A stretch of 35,971 nt of DNA, taken from Burkholderiales bacterium. GTDB taxonomy: Bacteria > Pseudomonadota > Gammaproteobacteria > Burkholderiales > SG8-41. Where the stretch lies: the NCBI GenBank assembly GCA_036262035.1, contig DATAJS010000026.1:1-35971 (forward strand). The letters are read 5' to 3'. The translations under genes were made by a program, and so were the position numbers. Below the pieces are notes generated by a model. That model searched no databases. It was not told where the DNA came from and saw nothing but the letters and a program-made list of their open reading frames with translations. Shown here piece by piece: positions 1-8,144 of this stretch (positions within the stretch are counted from its first letter, which is position 1; every line of letters starts with the position of its first letter).

Positions 1-218
1 ACTCGAAGTAGGTGGCCTAAACGACGCAATATAAAGCGTCGTTGACCCTGTATAAATTGTAACCACGGCAAAATAGTCGCACAGGTTCAGCGCCTTGGCT
101 GCAAAATAGTAAGGTCTGACAAAAAAAGCAAACGCGTCAGGCGCGCTGAAGTGCGCACGTCCGCTTCGGGGTCGTTTGCGGAACATCACCCGCACCCTTC
201 CCGAGTGCTCACCGCCGT

Positions 219-468
219 ATCCCCCACACCCTTCCCGCCCAATCAAGACGAGCGCCCTGCGACGCACGGCAAGGACGGGGTTTCGCGAGGACTGTCGAGC
301 TTCTCCGGTGGCGCCACGCGCGATGCTCTACCCGCGTTGACGGGCGGTCGATCGCGTCGAGCGGGTGCGCGAGTTCGCAGCGCCGTCCTTGTCGGGCGTC
401 GCAGGGTTCCGATGCCGCAGCGGCAGCGCAGGCAGCGGCGCGAGGAGGGCGGGAAGGGTGTGGGGGAT
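219..468. repeat. Nested long inverted repeat (about 250 bp)
   Basis: The outer arms, 219-240 and 447-468, are a perfect 22-bp inverted repeat. Inside them 255-278 pairs with 383-406 at 22 of 24 positions. A smaller pair, acccgc at 330-335 and gcgggt at 361-366, lies near the centre. The whole segment could fold into one long interrupted stem. No transposase and no target-site duplication is visible. It could be a decayed miniature element, a structured RNA, or two inverted copies of a dispersed repeat. Confidence 0.6.
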
Positions 469-648
469 GCGGCGCACGGTGTGGTGATCATGCGGATTGT
501 TGGAGCGGTGCGTTACGTCGTTGGGCGGCGGAGTAGGCCGTCCTTCGACTTCGCCGACGCTACGTGACGGCGGTGCGCTGGCGCGCACCCTACGAGGTCA
601 AAGGCCAGGCGCATATCAATTGCGTATGACCCGCGCACGATTATGTAT

Positions 649-678
649 TTGACGCATGCGCGAGCGCTTGCGTAGATT
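649..678 (+). promoter_or_regulatory. Candidate sigma-70 promoter for the Bug/CoA-ligase operon
   Basis: A TTGACG hexamer at 649-654 is followed after 18 bases by TAGATT at 673-678. The pair lies 33 bases before the ATG at 711, and the intervening sequence has an AT-rich run. The match to the -35 consensus is 5 of 6 and to the -10 consensus 4 of 6. No operator is evident. Confidence 0.35.
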
Positions 679-710
679 CGTCGCGAGCTTTTTTTCCGGA
701 ACAGCCCATC

Positions 711-1679
711 ATGCGCAGCATCGTCCCCGTTCTCGTCTTCGCGGCCGCGTCCGCAGTCAGCTTCGACGCCGCATCGCAGGCCTATCCCGCCCGACCCGTT
801 CGCTTCATCGTGCCGTATGCCCCGGGTGGCTCGGTCGACACCGTCGCGCGCACGCTCGGCGACAAGCTCGGCGAGTACTGGGGCCAGACCGTGGTGGTCG
901 ACAACCGTCCCGGAGGCGCCGCGAACATCGGCACCGACCTCGCGGCCCGCTCGCCCGCAGACGGCTACACGCTGCTCCTCGGCACGACCGCCAACGGCGT
1001 GAACCTGCACATCCTCGACAAGATGCCGCACAACTTCATCCGCGACTTTGCACCCATCTCGCTGCTCGACACGTTCTACAACGTGCTCGTGGTGAACCCG
1101 GCATTCCAGGCGAAGTCGGTGAAGGAGCTGATCGCGCTGGCGAAGCAGAAGCCGGGTGAGCTCACCTACGGGTCGTCGGGCGTGGGCAGCTCGAATCACT
1201 TTTCGGGCGTGCTGTTCGAGGTGCTCGCGGGCATCCAGATGCAGCACGTTCCCTACAAGGCCGCGCCGGTCGCGCTGACCGACCTGCTCGCCGGGCGCAT
1301 CGACACGTACTTCCCGGGTCTGGTGAGCTCGCTGCCGCACATCGAGTCGGGCAAGCTGCGCGCGCTCGGCGTCACCGGCCGCAAGCGCTCGGTGTCGGCG
1401 CCCAACGTGCCGACGATCGCGGAAGCGGGGCTGAAGGGCTACGAGCTCGAGCCGTGGCACGGCCTGCTCGCGCCCACCGGCACGCCGCGCCCCGTCATCG
1501 ACAAGGTTCACGCCGACGTCGTGAAGGCGCTCAAGGTGCCGGCGGTGCGGCAGAAGCTGATGGGTGCGGGCATCGACAACATCATCGGCAGCACGCCCGC
1601 GGAGCTCGCGACGTTCATCCGCGCCGAGACCGAGAAATACGGCAAGCTCGTCAAGGCGGCGGGAATGAAGAAGGAATGA
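711..1679 (+). CDS. Bug/TctC-family periplasmic solute-binding protein 1
   Basis: 322 aa. Bug proteins are the periplasmic receptors of tripartite tricarboxylate transporters and bind carboxylates or small amides. Residues 1 to about 24 form a signal peptide ending in AASQA. The mature protein starts with the family signature YPARPVRFIVPYAPGG. VVVDNRPGG, DGYTLLLG, VPYKAAP and SGKLRALGV follow in the expected order, and length is typical. The GGxxD loop reads GGSVD. The stop codon overlaps the start of the CoA ligase at 1676 (ATGA), so uptake and CoA activation are probably translationally coupled. The ligand is then likely an organic acid that is thioesterified after import, which is inference. 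No TctA/TctB gene is nearby. Confidence 0.93.
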   Translation: MRSIVPVLVFAAASAVSFDAASQAYPARPVRFIVPYAPGGSVDTVARTLGDKLGEYWGQTVVVDNRPGGAANIGTDLAARSPADGYTLLLGTTANGVNLHILDKMPHNFIRDFAPISLLDTFYNVLVVNPAFQAKSVKELIALAKQKPGELTYGSSGVGSSNHFSGVLFEVLAGIQMQHVPYKAAPVALTDLLAGRIDTYFPGLVSSLPHIESGKLRALGVTGRKRSVSAPNVPTIAEAGLKGYELEPWHGLLAPTGTPRPVIDKVHADVVKALKVPAVRQKLMGAGIDNIIGSTPAELATFIRAETEKYGKLVKAAGMKKE

Positions 1680-3241
1680 ACGTCAATCGCCTCGAGCGCG
1701 ACGTGAGCCACGCCAACCTCGGCGCGCTCGTCGACGATGCCGCCGCGCGCTATGGCGAAGCGCCGCTGTGGGAGTCGATCGACGACGGCTCGACGCTCTC
1801 GTTCGCGGCGTTCGCCGAGCAGACCGTGCGCTGTGCGCACGGCTTGCGCGCGCTCGGCGTCGAGCCTGGCTCTCACGTCGCGGTGATGCTGCCCAACGTG
1901 TCCGCCTACGTGATCACGTGGATCGCGCTGGCGCGGCTCGGCGCGGTGATGGTCCCGGTCAACACGCGCAGCACCAGCCGCGAGCTCGAGTACGTGCTGC
2001 GCGACAGCGACTCGAGATTCCTCGTGATCGACGCCGCGTATCGCGAAGCCCTGGACGGCATCGAGAATCGCGACAGTGTCATCGCGCCGACGCGCGTGGT
2101 CGTCCACCGCGAGGGCGGGCCGTGGAGCGCGATGGTGGCGGCGGCTTCGTCGGATGCGGGCGGACTGCCGGCGCCGACGCCCGAGACGCTGATGAGCATC
2201 CAGTACACCTCGGGCAGCACCGGTTTCCCCAAAGGCTGCATGCTCACTCAGGACTACTGGATCGTGCTGGGTTACGTGCGTGCGCACCAGGGACCGCGGC
2301 CGTCGCGCCTCCTCATCGACAAGCCGCTCACGTACATGGGCGGCAAATGGCGCTTCCTGATGTGCCTCTATCTCGGCTGCACCGCGTGCGTCGCGCAGCG
2401 CTTCAGCCTGTCCGGGCTGCAGCAGCGGCTGGTCGATCATCGCATCGACTTCTTCGCGGCGACCGACGCGGTGGCGAAGCTGCCGGAGCATCCCGGGGTG
2501 GCCGATCTCGACATCGCGTGGATCTCCATCGCGGGGCTCAGCAAGGCGCTGCACGCGCCGCTGGAGAAGAAGTTCGGCGCGCCGGTGCGCGAGCTCTACG
2601 GCCTCACCGAGACCGGCTCGACGCTGTACATGCCGACCGATGCGACGCACATGGTCGGCTCGGGATCGTGCGGGCTGCCCGCGCCGTATCGTCAGTGCCG
2701 CATCGTCGATCCCGAAAGCGGGTCGGACGTGGCCGTCGGCGAGACCGGCGAGCTGTGGGTGAGCGGCCGCGGCATCCTGAAGGGCTACTACAACAAACCC
2801 GACGCGACGCGCGAAGCGTTCAGCGGCGAGTGGTTCAGGACCGGCGACCTCTTCAGGCAGGACGCCGAGGGCTACTACTACATCCAGGGCCGCATCAAGG
2901 ATTCGATCCGCCGCAGCGGCGAGAACATCTCGGCGCGTGAAGTGGAATCGGTCGCGGCCGGCATTCCCGGCGTGCTCGAAGCCGCCGCGGTCGCGGCGCC
3001 GGACGAGCTGCGCGGGCAGGAAGTGAAGCTTTGCCTCGTGCTCCAGCCCGGCGCGGAGGTGACGCCGGAGCAGGTGATCGCGCACTGCAGCGAGCGTCTC
3101 GCGGCGTTCAAGGTGCCGCGCTACGTCGAGTACTACGACGAGTTTCCGCGCACGAGCTCCAACAAGATCGCGAAGCAGGCGCTGTCCGCCGCGGCGCGGC
3201 CGGGCAGGGTCTACGACCGCACCACGGCGAAGTGGCTCTGA
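1676..3241 (+). CDS. Class I adenylate-forming acyl-CoA synthetase
   Basis: 521 aa cytoplasmic ligase that would activate a carboxylic acid to its CoA thioester through an acyl-AMP. The P-loop YTSGSTGFPKG is at 177-187, the A5 motif YGLTETGS at 308-315 and RTGDL at 388-392. The C-terminal domain begins near residue 405 with GRIKD and SGENIS, and the catalytic lysine is K497 in NKIAK, where most homologues have GKIxK. The overall pattern resembles crotonobetaine/carnitine-CoA ligase (CaiC)-like enzymes, but the substrate cannot be read from sequence. I chose the ATG at 1676 because it gives the ATGA overlap with the Bug gene and a normal N-terminus; the frame is open further upstream inside the Bug gene. 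The thiolase-fold gene follows after 2 bases. Confidence 0.92.
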   Translation: MNVNRLERDVSHANLGALVDDAAARYGEAPLWESIDDGSTLSFAAFAEQTVRCAHGLRALGVEPGSHVAVMLPNVSAYVITWIALARLGAVMVPVNTRSTSRELEYVLRDSDSRFLVIDAAYREALDGIENRDSVIAPTRVVVHREGGPWSAMVAAASSDAGGLPAPTPETLMSIQYTSGSTGFPKGCMLTQDYWIVLGYVRAHQGPRPSRLLIDKPLTYMGGKWRFLMCLYLGCTACVAQRFSLSGLQQRLVDHRIDFFAATDAVAKLPEHPGVADLDIAWISIAGLSKALHAPLEKKFGAPVRELYGLTETGSTLYMPTDATHMVGSGSCGLPAPYRQCRIVDPESGSDVAVGETGELWVSGRGILKGYYNKPDATREAFSGEWFRTGDLFRQDAEGYYYIQGRIKDSIRRSGENISAREVESVAAGIPGVLEAAAVAAPDELRGQEVKLCLVLQPGAEVTPEQVIAHCSERLAAFKVPRYVEYYDEFPRTSSNKIAKQALSAAARPGRVYDRTTAKWL

Positions 3242-3243
3242 CG

Positions 3244-4389
3244 ATGCTCTCCAGAGACGTCGGCATCATCGGTTACGGCAGCGCGGCGTACCACAAGAAG
3301 CCGCAGCGCACGATGTTCGGCTATATCGGCGAGGCGGCGCGCAATGCCGTCGCCAACGCGGGCCTCGCGAAGGACGAGATCGACGGTCTCTCGGTCGACG
3401 CGAGCATGGGCTCGGATACCTCGGTCAGCGCCGCGGAGTATCTCGGCCTGAGCGTGTCGTGGGCCGCACGGTCGACCGCAGCGGGCGCGGGCACGCTGAT
3501 GGCGGTCGCGAACGCGGTCCGTGCCGTCGATGCGGGCCTCGCGCGCTGCGTGCTGTGCATCGGCGCCGGTGCGCAGGACATCTCGATCTTCAAGAAGCGC
3601 ATCTCGAGCTTCACCGCCGCGGTCTCGGATTACCTCGCGCCGCACGGCTACGGCGGGCCGCCGGGCATGCACGCCATCATCCAGCGCAAGCACATGGAGC
3701 GGTACGGCACCACGCGCGAGCAGCTCGGCCGCATCGCGGTCGACCAGCGGGCGAACGCACGGCTCAACGAAGCCGCGCTGCTGCGCGGGCCGATGACGCT
3801 CGACGACTATCTCAACGCGAAGCTCGTCGCCGACCCGCTGCGGCTCTACGACTGCGTGATGCCGTGCTCGGGCGCGGAAGCGGTGGTGATCGGGCCGCTC
3901 GAGCGCGCGCCGGCGGGCAAAGGCGTGCGCGTCGCGGCGGCTCGCGAGAGACACAACCACCCGGTCGGCGAGATCGCGCCGGTGCGCGGCGGCTGGGAGC
4001 TCTTCCGCGACGTGCTGTTCGACGAAGCGGGTTACTCGCAGAAGGACATGCACTTCATGCAGTGCTACGACGACTTCCCGATCATGGCGGCGATCCAGAT
4101 CGAGGATCTCGGCTTCTGCGCCAAAGGCGAAGTCGGGCGCTTCCTCGACGAGAACCGGCTCACGCACGACGGCAGCTTCCCGCTGAATACCGGCGGCGGT
4201 CAGCTCTCGTGCGGGCAGGCGGGCGGCGGGGCGGGACTGCTCAGCGTGGTCGAAGCCACCCGGCAGTTGCGCGGCGAAGGCGGGGCGCGGCAGGTGCCGG
4301 ATGCTGCGCGCGGCGTGGTGTCGGGTTTCGGCATGATCTCCTACGGCCACGGGCTCGCCGCGTCGGCGCTCGTGCTGGAAAAGGCCTGA
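3244..4389 (+). CDS. Thiolase-fold protein (SCP2/Ltp-like) lacking the catalytic cysteine
   Basis: 381 aa of the lipid-transfer/SCP-x thiolase-like group. The N-terminal motif DVGIIGYG and the region MQCYDDFPIMAAIQIEDLGF (270s-280s) are typical. At the position of the nucleophilic Cys (usual CASG) the sequence is STAAG, so T78 replaces Cys. The usual NTHGG and GHP histidine motifs read NTGGG and SCGQAGG. It is therefore unlikely to be an ordinary thiolase. Thiolase-fold proteins of this type often pair with a DUF35 protein, as in the Ltp2-ChsH2 retro-aldolase of steroid side-chain degradation, and a DUF35 gene follows immediately. I infer C-C cleavage or formation on a CoA thioester made by the upstream ligase. 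The start at 3244 lies 2 bases after the ligase stop. Confidence 0.88.
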   Translation: MLSRDVGIIGYGSAAYHKKPQRTMFGYIGEAARNAVANAGLAKDEIDGLSVDASMGSDTSVSAAEYLGLSVSWAARSTAAGAGTLMAVANAVRAVDAGLARCVLCIGAGAQDISIFKKRISSFTAAVSDYLAPHGYGGPPGMHAIIQRKHMERYGTTREQLGRIAVDQRANARLNEAALLRGPMTLDDYLNAKLVADPLRLYDCVMPCSGAEAVVIGPLERAPAGKGVRVAAARERHNHPVGEIAPVRGGWELFRDVLFDEAGYSQKDMHFMQCYDDFPIMAAIQIEDLGFCAKGEVGRFLDENRLTHDGSFPLNTGGGQLSCGQAGGGAGLLSVVEATRQLRGEGGARQVPDAARGVVSGFGMISYGHGLAASALVLEKA

Positions 4390-4392
4390 GAC

Positions 4393-4800
4393 ATGCCGGC
4401 CGCTTATCCCGAACCCACTCTCACCGAAGTCAATCGTCCGCTGATCGAAGCGTGGCGGCGCGGCGGGCTCGTGCTCCAGCACTGCGGCGATTGCGGGCTG
4501 ATCGTGTTCTTTCCGCGCGCGCTATGTCCCCGCTGCTGGTCGGAGCGCCTCGAATGGAAGCCGAGCACGGGCCGCGGGACGATCGTCTCGTACTCGCGCG
4601 TCTACAGCCACGTCACCGAGCCTTTCGCGAGCGAGTCGCCGATCGTGCTCGCCGAGATCGCACTGGAAGACGGCGGCGCGCTGCTCGCGCGCGTGATCAC
4701 GTCGCAGCCCGAGGCGATCGAGAGCGGGCAGCGCGTCGAGCTCGTGCCGATGCCCGACGCCGCGCGCTATACGCTGCCGACGTTCCGCGAAGCGAAGTAG
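4393..4800 (+). CDS. DUF35 / OB-fold zinc-ribbon protein, partner of the thiolase-like protein
   Basis: 135 aa. A rubredoxin-like zinc ribbon has C31xxC34 (CGDCG) and C45xxC48 (CPRCW). It is followed by an OB-fold segment with GTIVSYSRVY and a hydrophobic beta-rich tail. DUF35 proteins form complexes with thiolase-like lipid-transfer proteins and are needed for their activity or acyl-CoA binding. Here the gene starts 3 bases after the thiolase-like stop, which supports a two-subunit enzyme. The N-terminal helix (PLIEAWRRGGLVLQHC) is the usual lead-in to the ribbon. It is the last gene of the 711-4800 operon and is followed by a hairpin terminator. Confidence 0.9.
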   Translation: MPAAYPEPTLTEVNRPLIEAWRRGGLVLQHCGDCGLIVFFPRALCPRCWSERLEWKPSTGRGTIVSYSRVYSHVTEPFASESPIVLAEIALEDGGALLARVITSQPEAIESGQRVELVPMPDAARYTLPTFREAK

Positions 4801-4804
4801 CGTC

Positions 4805-4832
4805 GTCCTGGCGTATGCCAGGACCCATTTTT
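4805..4832 (+). terminator. Rho-independent-like terminator after the DUF35 gene
   Basis: A perfect 8-bp stem, gtcctggc at 4805-4812 with gccaggac at 4817-4824, has a 4-base loop. It is followed by cccattttt, with the T run at 4828-4832. It begins 5 bases after the DUF35 stop codon and would end the 711-4800 transcript. Confidence 0.6.
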
Positions 4833-4930
4833 GGTTCCAACGTCAAAATGGATTCCCGCCTTCGCGGGAATGACGTTTTTGATCGTCATTCCCGAACGCG
4901 CGATAGCGCGGGCTGTCGGGAATCCATTTT
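4833..4930. repeat. Dispersed hairpin repeat between convergent genes (copy 1)
   Basis: The stem attcccgc at 4852-4859 pairs with gcgggaat at 4864-4871. Beyond it is a second, inverted unit from tcattcccg near 4886 to cgggaatccatttt near 4930. The same stem recurs at 27193-27212, so this is a family of dispersed palindromes. It fills the gap between the DUF35 gene and the convergent hydrolase gene and could serve as a bidirectional terminator. Confidence 0.7.
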
Positions 4931-4935
4931 CGTAG

Positions 4936-5916
4936 CTAAACGAAAAACTTCGTGAAGTGCCCGAGGATCTCGTCGGGCATCTCTTCCTGCATGTAGTGAC
5001 CGGCGGGGAGCGGTTCCCACGCGACGATGTTCGTCGCGTATTGCTTCCAGATCTCGAGGAACTCTTTCGCGCGCTCGGGCGGATGGCCGCGCGCGCCCCA
5101 CAGCAGCAGCAGCGGCATCTCGAGCTTCCGGTCCTTGTCGGCGGTGTCCATGACGAAGTCGCACGTCGCGGTCGCGCGGTAATCGCGGCACGAGCCGGTG
5201 ATCGTCTTGAGCGTATAGCAGCGCACGTATTCGGCGATCGCCGTTTCGGTGAGGAAGCCCAGTCCCGTGCCGCCGCGGATCACCATGCGGCTCTTGAGAA
5301 AGTACTCCGCCGGCACCGCGCTGATGAGGCGCTCGGGGAAAGGCTCGGGCTGCGCCATGAAACCCCAATGCCACGTGCCGATCGCCCACGCTTTCGTGGT
5401 GTGCGTCCACACGTAGTGATTGGGCAGGATGTCCATGAGGCACACCTTGAGGATGCGCTCGGGATGGTCCATGCACAGGCGGTGCGTGGTGCGCCCGCCG
5501 CGGTCGTGCCCGGCGACGTAGAACTTCTCGTACCCGAGCTGATCCATGATCTCCAGCAGGTCCTGCGCCATCGAGCGGAAGCTGAAGTTCACGTTGTCGG
5601 GCCCCGACTCGGGCAGCGAGCTGTCGCCGTAGCCGCGCAGGTCCGGCAGGATCACGTGATATTTCTCCGCGAGCCGCGCCGCGATCTTGTACCAGCAGGT
5701 GTGGTTCTGCGGATTGCCGTGCACCAGCAGCAGCGGCGGCCCCGAGCCGCCGTGGCGCAACCGGATGACCGCGCCACTGGTGCGCACGTCGAGGTGCTCG
5801 AAGCCGGCGAAATGCGCGGCGACCTCTGCGCTGCCCCAGCGCGTGGGATCGCGGCGATAGTCGTCGGCGCTCGCGCGCGCCATGACGCTCAAGCCTTTGT
5901 TGTCTGCGATGCTCAT
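4936..5916 (-). CDS. Alpha/beta hydrolase of the fluoroacetate/haloacetate dehalogenase type
   Basis: 326 aa with start at 5916 (MSIADNKG); an in-frame ATG at 5976 would add 20 residues and run into the divergent promoter region. It has the oxyanion-hole motif HGNPQN (66-71) and the nucleophile elbow GHDRGGR with D138, i.e. an aspartate as in dehalogenases and epoxide hydrolases. R139 and R142 match the carboxylate-binding arginines of fluoroacetate dehalogenase. D162 (MDILPN) and H307 (AGHY) complete the triad. H183-W184 (WHW) and Y246 (CRDYRA) match its halide pocket. Offsets from the nucleophile (+1, +4, +24, +45, +46, +108, +169) are nearly those of the Rhodopseudomonas enzyme. It would hydrolyse a 2-haloacid to a hydroxyacid. 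Epoxide hydrolase activity remains possible. Confidence 0.85.
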   Translation of the reverse strand: MSIADNKGLSVMARASADDYRRDPTRWGSAEVAAHFAGFEHLDVRTSGAVIRLRHGGSGPPLLLVHGNPQNHTCWYKIAARLAEKYHVILPDLRGYGDSSLPESGPDNVNFSFRSMAQDLLEIMDQLGYEKFYVAGHDRGGRTTHRLCMDHPERILKVCLMDILPNHYVWTHTTKAWAIGTWHWGFMAQPEPFPERLISAVPAEYFLKSRMVIRGGTGLGFLTETAIAEYVRCYTLKTITGSCRDYRATATCDFVMDTADKDRKLEMPLLLLWGARGHPPERAKEFLEIWKQYATNIVAWEPLPAGHYMQEEMPDEILGHFTKFFV

Positions 5917-5991
5917 GATCGTCCGTCCAGTCGGTACTGTTTCATCATAGTGTGGCATGCTTCGAAGCGTCTCCACGACGCGAAGAGCGAC

Positions 5992-6756
5992 ATGGCACAG
6001 CTACCCGTATTCGAGCCCGGCGGTTATCGCTACATCTCCGCGGTATTCCAGTATTCCGGCGGCGTCGCCGCGCAGCCGGGTTACGAGATCGAGCGCGCGC
6101 GCTTCATCACGCCGCTGCCGCTCGCGGAGGCCTACGCTGCCGTCGAAGCACATCTGAAAGCGCTCGGCCGGCCCACGACGGCGTTCTGCGCGTGCGAGCT
6201 GCGCTCGCCGGAGCCGTTCACCGACCAGGGCTTCTACGATTTCAACAAGGTCTACGTGCAGACCCTCGCGAAGTGGGGCATTTACAAGGACGGCGACGCG
6301 CCGGTGAATCCGGTCGCACGCACCAACGTCTGCCCGATGTATTGCAAGCCTGCGCAGGCGATGATGCACGCGTTCTCGTATACGGTGCCCGCGCAGCGCG
6401 GCGCCGCGCGAGGGAGCTTCATCGTGTCCGGCGGCGGCGAATCGCGCGGCGGCACGGGGCCGTTCAGCGAGCGCATCGTGCGGCTGGACGACGCGTCGCC
6501 CGAAGGCCTGCGCGAGAAAGTGGTGTTCGTGACCGACGAGATGGAGCGGCGTCTCACCGCGCTCGGTTTCTCGTGGAAGGACGCGGTCAGCACGCAGGCG
6601 TATACCGTCCACAACATCGGCCACCTCGTCGGCGAGGTGCTCGCGTCGCGCGGCGCGTGCGAGGGCGGCCTCGGATGGCATTACGCGCGGCCGCCGGTGA
6701 TCGGCCTCGACTACGAGATGGACGTCAGAGGTCCGGCGAGGGAGATCGTCCTCTAG
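5992..6756 (+). CDS. RidA-superfamily protein, aminomuconate/2-amino-5-chloromuconate deaminase (CnbZ)-like
   Basis: 254 aa, about twice the length of a simple RidA. The N-terminal pattern (YRYISAVFQYSGGVAA, FCACELRSPEPF, YDFNKVYVQTLAKWGI, PVARTNVCP) is what I recall from the CnbZ group, which deaminates 2-amino-5-chloromuconate in chloronitrobenzene degradation. The assignment rests on memory of the family rather than an alignment. A second half (about 125-250) keeps RidA-like strand motifs. The start at 5992 is preceded by gaagagcg. It is divergent from the dehalogenase-like gene with 75 bases between starts. Its TAG overlaps the end of the convergent amidase by 4 bases. It may act on an enamine or imine intermediate of an aromatic amine; substrate unknown. 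Confidence 0.75.
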   Translation: MAQLPVFEPGGYRYISAVFQYSGGVAAQPGYEIERARFITPLPLAEAYAAVEAHLKALGRPTTAFCACELRSPEPFTDQGFYDFNKVYVQTLAKWGIYKDGDAPVNPVARTNVCPMYCKPAQAMMHAFSYTVPAQRGAARGSFIVSGGGESRGGTGPFSERIVRLDDASPEGLREKVVFVTDEMERRLTALGFSWKDAVSTQAYTVHNIGHLVGEVLASRGACEGGLGWHYARPPVIGLDYEMDVRGPAREIVL

Positions 6757-8144
6757 GGCAGCGGCCGGCGCCGCGTCCACGGCGTCGCGCCTTCGTACGC
6801 GGCGGCGACGCGGTAGAGCAGCGGCTCGCGCCACTGCGGCGCCGCGAGCTGAAGGCCGACCGGCACGCCGGTCGCGCCGAATCCCATGGGCACCGAGATC
6901 GCCGGCGCGCCGGTCATGTTGTGCACGCGGATCGTTCCTGGGCGCGTGTCGACCGGATCGTCGTACAGGCTGTCCATCGTCTCCGCGTCGACCTCCTTGG
7001 TGGGGCTCGCGATGATCGCCACCCCCGAAGCGTGAATCTTCGCCACGCTCGCGCGCAGGCGTGAGCGCGCCGCACGCGCGGCCTCGATATCCTCGGCCGT
7101 GAACGCCGCGGCGTTCAGCACGCGCTCGCGAAATGCTTTGCCGTAACGCTCGGGATGGCGCTCGAGCCCGTCGCGGTGATACTCGTAGGCCTGCCGCATC
7201 ACGAGCCGCGCGCCGACGCGTATCGTGTCGGCGAGATCCGGAATGTCGATCGAAGTGACCTCGGCACCGAGCGCGGAGAGCACGCGCACCGCTTCTTCGA
7301 ACGCGGCGGCGACGCTCGCATCCATCGGCAGCGCTTCGAGGAAGCGATACGGCACGCCGATGCTCAACCCGTGCAGGTCGCGTCCGATCTCGCCGCAGAA
7401 ATCGGGCACCGGCTCGTCGACCGAGAACGGGTCGCGCGGATCGAAGCCCGCGATCGCCTGGAGCATGAGCGCGTTGTCGCGCACCGTGCGCGTCATCGGA
7501 CCGGCGTGGTCGACGTCGGCGGCGAGCGGGATCACGCCGAAGCAGCTCACGCGGCCGAAAGTCGGCTTCATGCCGACGATGCCGCACACCGCGGCCGGGT
7601 GGCGGATCGAGCCGCCGGTGTCGGTGCCGATCGCGGCGTAGCACAGGCCCGCCGCGACCGCGGCGCCCGAGCCGCTGCTCGAACGCCCCGGCGCGTAATC
7701 GGTGTTCCAGGGATTGCGCGCGGCGGGAAACGGCTCGTCGCGCACCGGGTTGCCGTACGCGAACTCGTGCAGCGAGGTCTTGCCGAGCAGCACGCAGCCG
7801 GCCTTACGCAGATTGTCGTAGACCGGCGCGTCTTCTGACGGCACCCAGTCGAGCAGCGCACGCGAATGGGCGGTGGTGCGGATGCCGCGCGTCGAGACGA
7901 TGTCTTTCAATGCGATCGGGATGCCGTGCAGCGGTCCTCGCCATGCGCCGTCGCGAATCTCGCGTGTCGCGCGCTCGGCGTCTTCCATCGCGCGCTCGGA
8001 CGTCACGGTGATGTAGGCATGCAGCGTCGGATCGAGCGCCGCGATGCGGCTCAAGGCGGCGCGCGTGAGATCGACGGCCGAGAGCGCGCCGGACTTCAGT
8101 CCGGCCGAGGCTTCTTCGAGCGTGAGATAGTGCAGCGGACTCAC
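6753..8144 (-). CDS. Amidase-signature family hydrolase 1
   Basis: 463 aa, GatA-like length. The Ser-cisSer-Lys triad is visible: K80 (PIALKD), cis-Ser S155 (GRSSSGSG) and nucleophile S179 (GTDTGGSIRHPA). The 24-residue spacing between the serines is canonical. It would hydrolyse a carboxamide to an acid plus ammonia or amine in the cytoplasm. The first G of the GGSSGG loop is followed by Arg (G153-R154), a small deviation. The start is GTG at 8144, overlapping the Bug stop (GTGA). There is no GatB or GatC gene near it, so a role in tRNA amidation is unlikely. The neighbouring Bug protein plausibly imports the amide. Confidence 0.9.
   Translation of the reverse strand: MSPLHYLTLEEASAGLKSGALSAVDLTRAALSRIAALDPTLHAYITVTSERAMEDAERATREIRDGAWRGPLHGIPIALKDIVSTRGIRTTAHSRALLDWVPSEDAPVYDNLRKAGCVLLGKTSLHEFAYGNPVRDEPFPAARNPWNTDYAPGRSSSGSGAAVAAGLCYAAIGTDTGGSIRHPAAVCGIVGMKPTFGRVSCFGVIPLAADVDHAGPMTRTVRDNALMLQAIAGFDPRDPFSVDEPVPDFCGEIGRDLHGLSIGVPYRFLEALPMDASVAAAFEEAVRVLSALGAEVTSIDIPDLADTIRVGARLVMRQAYEYHRDGLERHPERYGKAFRERVLNAAAFTAEDIEAARAARSRLRASVAKIHASGVAIIASPTKEVDAETMDSLYDDPVDTRPGTIRVHNMTGAPAISVPMGFGATGVPVGLQLAAPQWREPLLYRVAAAYEGATPWTRRRPLP

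Larger units (their letters stand above)
1..710. other. Gene-free region with hairpins and repeats
   Basis: I see no convincing gene in this stretch. Its open frames are low-complexity, Arg/Pro-rich and run on both strands across a large inverted repeat, so they look like shadows. A perfect 8-bp hairpin (aacgacgc at 20-27 with gcgtcgtt at 36-43) lies near the left edge. The decamer gcaaaatagt occurs twice, at 68-77 and 101-110. A REP-like hairpin (ggtgcgc at 572-578 with gcgcacc at 583-589) lies further right. The first 120 bases are visibly more AT-rich than the rest. The left boundary of the window prevents saying whether a gene ends just upstream. Confidence 0.6.

Noticed and set aside
151-588. 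Overlapping open frames on both strands near the left edge
   Set aside because: They lie over the nested inverted repeat, are Arg/Pro-rich and have no start signal or family resemblance.
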